Positions 1 to 6,613 of a DNA stretch of 7,747 nucleotides are shown piece by piece. Position numbers and translations under genes: made by a program. Under the pieces are notes generated by a model. The model made no database searches, was not told the DNA's origin, and worked only from the letters and a program-made list of their open reading frames with translations. Position 1 is the stretch's first letter. The number at the start of each line of letters is the position of its first letter. The stretch covers positions 1-7,747 of the forward strand of contig JAUIHD010000019.1 of NCBI GenBank assembly GCA_030432135.1. The letters run 5' to 3'. The stretch comes from a bacterium (GTDB lineage Bacteria > Patescibacteriota > Minisyncoccia > Phycocordibacterales > 1-14-0-10-42-12).

Positions 1-1594
<1,594 letters not shown>

Positions 1595-1601
1595 ACCCCT
1601 A

Positions 1602-1629
1602 ATATTACAGGAAAAACAGCTTATTCAAA
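1602..1629 (-). promoter_or_regulatory. Putative proS promoter (leaderless type)
   Basis: On the minus strand TAATAT (1607-1602) lies 7 bases before the proS ATG. A weak -35-like TTTGAA (1629-1624) is 16 bases further upstream. A start site about 7 bases after the -10 would fall on the ATG itself. The -35 region overlaps the putative -35 of the divergent SET gene. Seen by eye only. Confidence 0.4.
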
Positions 1630-1652
1630 ATATACCTCTCGTATGGTAATGT
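1624..1652 (+). promoter_or_regulatory. Putative promoter of the SET / FolB-oxygenase operon
   Basis: TTCAAA (1624-1629), a 17-base spacer and TAATGT (1647-1652), preceded by TG one base before the -10 (an extended -10). The predicted leader is about 32 bases. The same TTCAAA-17-TGn layout occurs upstream of frr. The -10 match is only partial; TATGGT at 1642-1647 is an alternative. Confidence 0.35.
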
Positions 1653-1679
1653 GAGCGCGGAATACGAACCTAAACAAAC

Positions 1680-1684
1680 GGAGG
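1680..1684 (+). promoter_or_regulatory. Strong Shine-Dalgarno site of the SET gene
   Basis: GGAGG six bases before the ATG at 1691. This fixes the start and contrasts with the neighbouring minus-strand core genes, which lack such a site. Confidence 0.8.
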
Positions 1685-1690
1685 TAGCCA

Positions 1691-2107
1691 ATGACCGACC
1701 CATTCCACTTTCTCGTCCAAACCTCTCTCATTCCTAAGGCAGGTGTTGGATGCTTCAGTGTATCTCATATCGCCAAAGGATCTGAACTGCGCCCCAAGAG
1801 AAAAGAGAATTTTCGGAGACTTACTCTGGAAGAAATTCCCGATGAGTTTTTAAAGTTCTGCATCTTGCTCTCATCCGGTCATTTTCTTTCGCCGGAAGAT
1901 TTTCTACGCATGGGTGTCTTCTGGTACATTAACCACGCAAGAGAACCTAATGTCGAATTTACTTGCGGCAGACTGCGTGCGCGCCATAACATCAAACCGG
2001 GTGATGAGTTAACACTCTACTACAGTGATCTGCTTACGCACCCAAAGAACTTGACATGGGTCAGACCCGAGCATGTCCGAAAGAAAAACAGGAGGGATAC
2101 TGCATGA
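1691..2107 (+). CDS. Small stand-alone SET-domain protein, putative protein-lysine methyltransferase
   Basis: SET domains transfer a methyl group from S-adenosylmethionine to lysine side chains of proteins. This 138-residue protein is little more than the SET fold. It has GVG at 18-20 followed by CFSVSHIAKG, matching the GxG strand and I-x-K-G turn, then YINHAREPNVEF (79-90), matching the NHxxxPN cofactor motif, and NIKPGDELTLYY (100-111), matching the I-x-x-G-E-E-L-x-x-Y motif with the catalytic tyrosine region. The usual Cys of NHSCxPN and the post-SET cysteine cluster are absent. A basic tail (RKKNRR, 130-135) ends the protein. The TGA stop overlaps the ATG of the next gene (ATGA), so the two are translationally coupled and probably act together. 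The substrate is unknown; the domain call is firm, the activity inferred. Confidence 0.85.
   Translation: MTDPFHFLVQTSLIPKAGVGCFSVSHIAKGSELRPKRKENFRRLTLEEIPDEFLKFCILLSSGHFLSPEDFLRMGVFWYINHAREPNVEFTCGRLRARHNIKPGDELTLYYSDLLTHPKNLTWVRPEHVRKKNRRDTA
2090..2095 (+). promoter_or_regulatory. Shine-Dalgarno site deciding the start of the FolB-oxygenase gene
   Basis: AGGAGG eight bases before the ATG at 2104, inside the end of the SET gene. It supports this ATG over an in-frame ATG at 2056, which would add 16 residues that are not FolB-like. Confidence 0.8.
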
Positions 2108-3090
2108 ACGATACTCTAACAGCGTCAGAGATGCTCCTCACAGGAAAGCACGGCCGAACAGGCGAGGAGTTGTTTCGTCCTCAAGATTTTAAGGTCACAA
2201 TTGAGGTAACGCTTGATTGTAGGAAAGCGATAGAGCACGACGATTTGTCGCGCACCGTCGACTACTGTGACCTTGAGCGTGTCGCACGCAGTGTCGTCGA
2301 AGGAGAGTCTTGCGCCCTCATTGAAACACTTGCTGGGCGTATCGCCGATATGGTCTTACACAACCATCGAGAAGTATCTCTGGTACGTGTAACCGTGACC
2401 AAACTTCAGACACCGAGTGGAGCACAGCCGACCTTCATTTGCACACGTGACCGTGTTGCAGAATCTCTTGGGCTCTACGACTTCGACCCAGGCAAGGTAG
2501 TGCACAATCTCGCTACTGTGGGTGGGATTTCAATCCCTCTACTTCCCGAGCGGCGTCGTGAAGAACTCGTCGTCGAAGCGCGTACCCATAGGTATGTAGA
2601 TCAGCCGAAAGAGGTTGGAAGACATAAGGTGCATGAGGAAGTAAGCTCGTCAGAGGTCTTCACTGAGGACAGCCCTTTCCACAGACTACGGCAAAACGTA
2701 CAAGCGCTACTGTCCCAACGACTCCTGCAACAGCAGCAATCCTATTGGGGTCCGAATCCGTTTTCTTTCAACGACGTAGTACTCCAAAAGTTCCTACCAG
2801 GATCAATTGGAGTCACTCCGCATCGTGAAGGAAGATCAAAAATCAACCTCTTCTGTGTCATTATCCTATGCGGTGATGGCAAGACAGCAATCTGCTCAAA
2901 CCGCAAGGGTGACAACCCAATCTTTCTGGACACCACTCCAGGAAACGCCCTTCTCTTTCGAGGGTTAGGGTTCATGGGAATGGGAGCGGAAGAAGACCAA
3001 CCCCTTCATTTTCTAACAGACGTAACATCCGAACGGATCACGTTCTGCCTGAGACAGCGAGTCGGCGAAAAAACACAATGGAAAAAGTAA
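2104..3090 (+). CDS. FolB (dihydroneopterin aldolase) domain fused to a 2-oxoglutarate/Fe(II) oxygenase-like domain
   Basis: 328 residues in two parts. Residues about 10-105 match dihydroneopterin aldolase, which cleaves 7,8-dihydroneopterin to 6-hydroxymethyl-dihydropterin and glycolaldehyde in folate synthesis. HG (16-17), Glu22, Tyr54 (VDY), Glu74 (LIETLAGRIA) and Lys100 align without gaps with the S. aureus active-site residues Glu22, Tyr54, Glu74 and Lys100 as I remember them. Residues about 125-320 resemble a double-stranded beta-helix oxygenase: LQKFLPGSIGVTPHREG (227-243) fits the xYxPGxGixxHxD pattern, PGNALLF (279-285) the later strand, His302 the distal metal ligand, and Arg311, nine residues on, the 2-oxoglutarate arginine. 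The metal motif is HRE (240-242), not the common HxD. Coupled to the SET gene by an ATGA overlap and followed by a terminator. No other folate gene is visible. The FolB call is strong, the oxygenase call good; the substrate is unknown. Confidence 0.8.
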   Translation: MNDTLTASEMLLTGKHGRTGEELFRPQDFKVTIEVTLDCRKAIEHDDLSRTVDYCDLERVARSVVEGESCALIETLAGRIADMVLHNHREVSLVRVTVTKLQTPSGAQPTFICTRDRVAESLGLYDFDPGKVVHNLATVGGISIPLLPERRREELVVEARTHRYVDQPKEVGRHKVHEEVSSSEVFTEDSPFHRLRQNVQALLSQRLLQQQQSYWGPNPFSFNDVVLQKFLPGSIGVTPHREGRSKINLFCVIILCGDGKTAICSNRKGDNPIFLDTTPGNALLFRGLGFMGMGAEEDQPLHFLTDVTSERITFCLRQRVGEKTQWKK

Positions 3091-3110
3091 CCAGCCGCAC
3101 AACAAGCTCG

Positions 3111-3146
3111 GCGCCGATCCCTCACAGGATCGGCGCTTTTCTTCTT
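3111..3146 (+). terminator. Rho-independent terminator of the SET / FolB-oxygenase operon
   Basis: A perfect 10-bp GC-rich stem (GCGCCGATCC at 3111-3120 pairing with 3127-3136) with a 6-base loop (3121-3126), followed by the T-rich run TTTTCTTCTT. The T-run overlaps the last codon of the convergent rseP gene. There is no matching T-run on the other strand, so it should act only on rightward transcripts. Confidence 0.9.
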
Positions 3147-4227
3147 AAAAAAACTTTAGGATATCTTTGTACGTCACAAAGAGCATCAGACCAATGAGTA
3201 AGAAAAAGAACGCAGCATTTACATAGGCGACAACTGACGTTGGTATTTTTTTACGCGTAATAGTTTCTATAATTACAAATAGCAATCGTCCACCATCGAG
3301 CGCCGGAATTGGAAGCAGATTCAAAATAGCGAGGTGGATAGAGATGATAGCAGTAAAGGAAATAAATTCTACGAATCCAGTTCTCAGAGCGCTTCCCGCA
3401 AGAGACGCAATACCTACAGGACCAGTTAAAACATCAGAACTCGCAGTACCAAGAAAAATTTGCCTAAAGAGTAGCAGGAACCCTTCGACAATCGCCTGAC
3501 TCATATCGAGTGTTATTTTCGCTCCTTCATAAAACGCTTCATGGATTGGAAGCTTGAGTGTACCTATCGTCCCCATGGCGATACCGACAGAATACGACCC
3601 CTCTTCGACAAGTCCTTCTTGTGGTGTCACGGGAATAATAAGCTCTTCACCGGAGCGCTTCACAGTAAATAAAATTTCTGTCTCCTTATGCACAGATACC
3701 GCGTCTTGTATTACTTCTGGAGATATAGCTTCTATATTTTGAGAACCAGTTTGCAGAGTCTCAATAACATCGCCTGGTACAAACCCGGCTTCTAGCGCTG
3801 GAGAATTTGGCAATACTTCAGTCACCATGAGCACAGGATTTTCTACTCGCTCATCAAAAGAAGCTGGCACTGGTTGCCCTGCAATAAAGCCGACAGATAT
3901 AAGAAGCCATGCAAAAATAAAATTCAAAGAGACACCAGCAAGTAACACTATCGCCTGCTTGTAAGGTCCCGTATGAGCAAAACTTCTTTTTGTATCACTC
4001 TCTGATTCTGATTCATTTTCTCCATAAATTTTTACAAAACCACCAAACGGAATAGCGTTTATAGAATAGAGTGTCTCCCCTTTTTTAATTCCCCATATCC
4101 TTGGCGGAAAGCCTATACCAAATTCATCTACTCTGAGGCCTGTTTTTTTGGCAGCCCAAAAATGCCCAAACTCGTGGACAAGTACCAGAAGTACAATGAC
4201 AACAATAAAAGCAATGAGTGTGGTCAT
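3145..4227 (-). CDS. rseP: Site-2 membrane zinc metalloprotease (RseP/M50 family)
   Basis: An intramembrane protease that cuts transmembrane substrates such as anti-sigma factors or leftover signal peptides. The 360 residues show a first membrane helix carrying the zinc motif HEFGH (18-22), a second hydrophobic segment at about 91-117, one PDZ domain at roughly 131-203, and a third helix with NLLPIPALDGG (303-313), which supplies the third metal ligand (Asp311). A fourth helix lies at about 336-352. All catalytic residues are present, and the length fits single-PDZ members. The ATG follows the frr stop by one base, so the two are coupled. In many bacteria rseP is followed directly by proS; here a plus-strand cassette separates them. 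The natural substrate cannot be told from the sequence. Confidence 0.95.
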   Translation of the reverse strand: MTTLIAFIVVIVLLVLVHEFGHFWAAKKTGLRVDEFGIGFPPRIWGIKKGETLYSINAIPFGGFVKIYGENESESESDTKRSFAHTGPYKQAIVLLAGVSLNFIFAWLLISVGFIAGQPVPASFDERVENPVLMVTEVLPNSPALEAGFVPGDVIETLQTGSQNIEAISPEVIQDAVSVHKETEILFTVKRSGEELIIPVTPQEGLVEEGSYSVGIAMGTIGTLKLPIHEAFYEGAKITLDMSQAIVEGFLLLFRQIFLGTASSDVLTGPVGIASLAGSALRTGFVEFISFTAIISIHLAILNLLPIPALDGGRLLFVIIETITRKKIPTSVVAYVNAAFFFLLIGLMLFVTYKDILKFF

Positions 4228-4228
4228 C

Positions 4229-4783
4229 TTAGACGGTCTTTATATCTTTTTCTTTTTCTTCAGCGAGTTTATCGAAATCTGCGTTCGCTTTGTCTATGAT
4301 TTTCTGAACTTCTTCTTTGTAACGAAACTTATCATCTTCAGACATCTCTCCCGCTTTTTCTTGCTTCTCGATATCATCAATCACTTTCTGTCGCTCTGAT
4401 TTAAGCCTAATACGTGCCTCTTCTGTCTTTGAACGTACTACTTTTGCGAGCTGCTCTCGACGCTCACCAGTAAGCTCTGGGAAAATGATGCGGAGCCCGT
4501 TGTCGTCAGTCACTACAGAAAGTCCGAGATTTGCTTCTGTAATTGCTTTTTCAATAGAAACCAACTGTGTCTTATCCCACGGTGAAATGCGAATAGTTCG
4601 CGCATCCTCTGTGCCAACATTTGCAAGTTCTCTAATCCCCATGCGAGACCCGTATGATTCTACTTGAATACGATCAAGAATAGCCGGGTTTGCTCTCCCC
4701 GTACGTACGGTGCCGAACTCAGCAACGAGCCAGCTTTCAATATCTTTTATTTTTGAATTAAAATCAGAAAAATTATATGCCAT
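4229..4783 (-). CDS. frr: Ribosome recycling factor
   Basis: Splits post-termination ribosomes together with EF-G. From the ATG at 4783 the product is 184 residues, matching the usual 185. It contains the family motif RTGRANPAILDRI (27-39), the domain II hinge and beta region after it, and the long charged C-terminal helices (EARIRLKSERQKVIDDIEKQ and onward). An in-frame GTG at 4801 would add six residues (encoded V-I-L-S-S-H), but it lies across the putative extended -10, so the ATG is preferred. The gene starts 27 bases after the clamp-loader stop and ends one base before rseP. It appears to have its own promoter overlapping the end of the upstream gene, with almost no leader. Confidence 0.95.
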   Translation of the reverse strand: MAYNFSDFNSKIKDIESWLVAEFGTVRTGRANPAILDRIQVESYGSRMGIRELANVGTEDARTIRISPWDKTQLVSIEKAITEANLGLSVVTDDNGLRIIFPELTGERREQLAKVVRSKTEEARIRLKSERQKVIDDIEKQEKAGEMSEDDKFRYKEEVQKIIDKANADFDKLAEEKEKDIKTV

Positions 4784-4791
4784 ATGGCTTG

Positions 4792-4820
4792 ATAATATCA
4801 CGCATCGCGCCTACTTTGAA
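4792..4820 (-). promoter_or_regulatory. Putative frr promoter with extended -10
   Basis: On the minus strand: TTCAAA (4820-4815), a 17-base spacer and TATTAT (4797-4792), preceded by TGA to give an extended -10. The hexamer ends 8 bases before the frr ATG, leaving a leader of about 0-2 bases. The -35 lies in the last codons of the upstream gene. Confidence 0.5.
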
Positions 4821-5467
4821 ATACTGAGTGCAATCGACTCAAGAAGACCTTTTTTGTGTGCTGAAGGAAGAAGGAGAAATTCTTTTGCGTCGATTATCTC
4901 TCTCAAGACATCTTTGTGTTCAGAAATATCTTGAGAAAGCGCCTGTTCGACCTCTCCAAGAAACTGACGAACTAACTCGTTACCTTCTTCAGATATTTTT
5001 GCTGCAATTTCCATCTTGTCTGGAATAGAACCATTAATAAACGTTGTGGCTTCTTTCTCGTACTTTTTATTTCCTTTGTGTTTCTGTGTAAAAAGAGAAA
5101 GTCTCGATGCAAGTGTGGGCAAAAGAAAAGACGATGTTTCTGCAATAATAAAAAAATGTGTTCGCGTTGGCGGGTCTTCAAAAATTTTTAGCAACGCATT
5201 CTGTGCTTCATTTAAAATATGACCCACAGACAAAATGACTATTCGTGTATCAATTGGTTTAGTAAGGACAAGTTCTTTGAGATCTCGCGCATGTTCAATA
5301 GAAAATTTTTCATAGTCCCACACGATCAAGTCTGGATTTCCATGTATAGAGATGTTAAGCCCCTGTTCGATACCTTCAAGAAATTCAGGAAGTGTTTCCC
5401 GCCTATTTTGAAACGTAAAAAAATACGCATGATGCAACTGATCTTTCCCGTGCGGCAAAATATTCAT
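4811..5467 (-). CDS. holB: Clamp-loader delta'-like subunit of DNA polymerase III (short, no P-loop)
   Basis: A 218-residue AAA+ fragment related to the delta' and DnaX subunits that load the sliding clamp. NEAQNALLKIFEDPP (86-100) and LLPTLASRL (115-123) match the conserved E-A-x-N-A-L-L-K-x-L-E-E-P-P and the T-x-x-S-R-C (sensor/SRC) motifs, with Leu in place of the SRC cysteine. The N-terminal HHAYFFTFQN region, where a Walker A should follow, has no G-x-x-x-x-G-K-T, and the protein contains no cysteine, so the four-Cys zinc module is gone. Loss of ATP binding fits delta', a non-ATPase subunit. Canonical delta' is over 300 residues, so the C-terminal collar domain is short or missing. The start is uncertain: ATG 5467 is chosen because TACAAT lies 6 bases upstream; an in-frame GTG at 5485 would add six residues. 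Confidence 0.8.
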   Translation of the reverse strand: MNILPHGKDQLHHAYFFTFQNRRETLPEFLEGIEQGLNISIHGNPDLIVWDYEKFSIEHARDLKELVLTKPIDTRIVILSVGHILNEAQNALLKIFEDPPTRTHFFIIAETSSFLLPTLASRLSLFTQKHKGNKKYEKEATTFINGSIPDKMEIAAKISEEGNELVRQFLGEVEQALSQDISEHKDVLREIIDAKEFLLLPSAHKKGLLESIALSISK

Positions 5468-5473
5468 ACAGAT

Positions 5474-5479
5474 ATTGTA
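5474..5479 (-). promoter_or_regulatory. Putative -10 element of the clamp-loader gene
   Basis: TACAAT on the minus strand, six bases before the ATG at 5467. No good -35 was found 16-18 bases upstream (best: TTAGTA). It is proposed because the same spacing recurs at other genes in the window. Confidence 0.3.
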
Positions 5480-5505
5480 TCTCACTGCTTTTATACATAC
5501 TAATC

Positions 5506-5524
5506 TATACTTGACATAAGTATA
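5506..5524. promoter_or_regulatory. Palindrome over the -35 of the orphan gene, candidate operator
   Basis: TATACTT-gacat-AAGTATA is a perfect 7-bp inverted repeat with a 5-base centre. It spans the TTGACA hexamer at 5511-5516, so a bound dimer would block the promoter. The local DNA is AT-rich, so chance is possible. Confidence 0.35.
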
Positions 5525-5539
5525 TAAATATGCTATTAT
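5511..5539 (+). promoter_or_regulatory. Strong sigma70-type promoter of the orphan 76-residue gene
   Basis: A consensus TTGACA (5511-5516), exactly 17 bases of spacer and TATTAT (5534-5539), with TG one base before the -10 (extended -10). A second -10-like TATAAT overlaps at 5539-5544. The predicted leader is about 50 bases. This is the best promoter match in the window. Confidence 0.8.
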
Positions 5540-5585
5540 ATAATGAGTAAAGGCTACAAAGCCCCGCTCTGGAAAACAAAGGAAA

Positions 5586-5590
5586 GGGAG
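5586..5590 (+). promoter_or_regulatory. Shine-Dalgarno site of the orphan gene
   Basis: GGGAG within a purine-rich stretch (GGAAAGGGAGAG), eight bases before the ATG at 5599. It supports this start. Confidence 0.65.
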
Positions 5591-5598
5591 AGATATTC

Positions 5599-5829
5599 AT
5601 GTCAAAAGAAACTATTGCTTTCGTTTCGAAGGCCCAGATCGAAGAGGTGATCGAGGAGCTTCACACCGAGCACAAACTCGGCGACGACTGGGCCTGGCGC
5701 GAGGCCATACTCAAGATGTCCTACCGATACTACGTTCCCGGCAAAGAGCCGTCGAACATGGTGTCAGTTGAGAGTGTTGATCAGCGGCTGGAGGCGTTCC
5801 TCGAGGAACGCAAAAAGAAAGCGGCGTAA
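5599..5829 (+). CDS. Orphan 76-residue protein of unknown function
   Basis: I do not recognise this protein. It is soluble, charged and probably mostly helical: a first helix around 10-26 (KAQIEEVIEELHTEHK), an aromatic central stretch (DDWAWREAILKMSYRYYVPG, 29-48), and a C-terminal helix around 58-74 ending in a lysine run (ERKKKAA). There is no signal peptide, membrane segment or cysteine. It is a complete single-gene unit with a consensus promoter, an SD site and a 14-bp terminator stem, which suggests high expression. Bases 5641-5700 contain 38 G/C of 60, against 20 of 60 at 5041-5100 in the neighbouring gene, and third positions are rich in G and C. That points to strong codon selection or to transfer. 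The coding call rests on this signal set and codon bias. Confidence 0.8.
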   Translation: MSKETIAFVSKAQIEEVIEELHTEHKLGDDWAWREAILKMSYRYYVPGKEPSNMVSVESVDQRLEAFLEERKKKAA

Positions 5830-5838
5830 GTCGCAGAC

Positions 5839-5872
5839 GGGCGGAGAGGTCACCTGACCTCTCCGCCCCTTT
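5839..5872 (+). terminator. Terminator of the orphan gene
   Basis: A perfect 14-bp inverted repeat (5839-5852 with 5855-5868) separated by only two bases, so the hairpin would open to about 12-13 bp with a small loop. It is followed by CTTTC. The T-run is short, but the stem is very GC-rich and begins 9 bases after the stop codon. Confidence 0.8.
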
Positions 5873-5888
5873 CAATTATATACATAAT

Positions 5889-5914
5889 ATTGAGTCAAAA
5901 TAACTTGACTCAAT
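5889..5914. promoter_or_regulatory. Perfect 10-bp palindrome upstream of the wHTH-Nudix gene, candidate operator
   Basis: ATTGAGTCAA (5889-5898), a 6-base centre (AATAAC) and TTGACTCAAT (5905-5914). It ends 18 bases before the putative -10 at 5933 and 30 bases before the ATG. It lacks the GC content and T-run of a terminator, and one already lies just upstream. It is well placed to be bound by a dimeric regulator, possibly the winged-helix protein encoded next to it (inference). Confidence 0.55.
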
Positions 5915-5932
5915 TTCTCCCCTAAAATCGTG

Positions 5933-5938
5933 TATAGT
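5933..5938 (+). promoter_or_regulatory. Putative -10 of the wHTH-Nudix gene
   Basis: TATAGT six bases before the ATG at 5945, which would make the mRNA leaderless. The nearest good -35 (TTGACT, 5905-5910) is 22 bases away, too far for standard spacing, so the promoter may be weak or need an activator. Confidence 0.45.
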
Positions 5939-5944
5939 GAGCGT

Positions 5945-6613
5945 ATGCACATGATCCAGAAACATATTCTGAAGTGTCTCACGACAAATCGATCCATGCG
6001 ATTTGGCGATTTAAAACCTCGAACCATCGAAGGAAACCAGTTCACTTATCACATCAAAAAACTCGTATCAAAAGGATTTATTAAATCAGATAAAGGTTCG
6101 TACTCCCTCACCTCTCGTGGTCGCGCACTCGTCGACAGAATGTCGTTTGAGACATTTAAAGAACGTACTCAACCCAAAATAGTGACGTTGCTTGTCTTAC
6201 AAGATGACAAGGGCGAATACTTACTCTACCGCCGCAAAAGAAACCCGTTCCTAAAAAAGATAGGATTTCCTTATGGAAAAATTCATCTCGAAGAGAGAGT
6301 AAAAGAAGCGGCCGAACGAGAACTCTACGAAAAAACCGGTCTTACGAGTTCTTTTACCCACAGAGGTGATGTCTATCTTACTGTTCATGATGAGACAGAA
6401 CTCATCACACACATGCTGTGCCATGTTTTTGTCGGAACAAAACCTCAAGGCGAATTAATATCAGATACAACTATTGGGGAATGTTTTTGGGGCACATTGA
6501 AGACATTTAACCAGCAAGATCTTATCCCAGGCACTATTCATATACAAAAACTTATTGAAAAAAGAAAAACGTTTTTCTTTGAAGAATTTTTTCTTAATAC
6601 AAACGAAGAGTAA
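5945..6613 (+). CDS. Winged-helix DNA-binding domain fused to a Nudix domain with an altered Nudix box
   Basis: 222 residues. Residues about 1-66 form a winged helix: IQKHILKCL, then FTYHIKKLVSKGFIKSDKGS (33-52) as recognition helix and wing, then LTSRGRALVDRM, as in ArsR/MarR-like regulators. Residues about 77-205 are a Nudix domain, which normally hydrolyses nucleoside diphosphates linked to another moiety. The box at 111-133 reads G-x5-E-x7-R-E-L-Y-E-K-T-G-L: it fits the consensus except that the second Glu of the final EE pair is Lys130. That Glu is a Mg ligand in MutT, so hydrolysis may be weak or lost. Fusion of a Nudix sensor to a winged helix recalls NrtR regulators, but there the Nudix domain comes first. 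The ATG at 5945 is chosen over an in-frame GTG at 5930 that overlaps the -10. The stop codon abuts the convergent mreB stop with no gap. A transcriptional role is inference. Confidence 0.8.
   Translation: MHMIQKHILKCLTTNRSMRFGDLKPRTIEGNQFTYHIKKLVSKGFIKSDKGSYSLTSRGRALVDRMSFETFKERTQPKIVTLLVLQDDKGEYLLYRRKRNPFLKKIGFPYGKIHLEERVKEAAERELYEKTGLTSSFTHRGDVYLTVHDETELITHMLCHVFVGTKPQGELISDTTIGECFWGTLKTFNQQDLIPGTIHIQKLIEKRKTFFFEEFFLNTNEE

Noticed and set aside
2056..2103. Upstream ATG extending the FolB-oxygenase by 16 residues
   Set aside because: The extension is not FolB-like, has no SD, and AGGAGG is placed correctly for the ATG at 2104.
3091..3144. The hairpin after the FolB-oxygenase gene as a bidirectional terminator for rseP as well
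   Set aside because: On the minus strand the stem is followed by a mixed sequence without a T-run, so it should act only on the plus strand.
5545..5580. Leader of the orphan gene as a riboswitch
   Set aside because: Only a weak 4-bp stem (GGCT/AGCC) is visible in about 50 bases, too little for an aptamer.
5899..5914. TTGACT at 5905-5910 as the -35 of the Nudix gene
   Set aside because: The spacer to TATAGT is 22 bases, too long. The hexamer is better explained as part of the palindrome.
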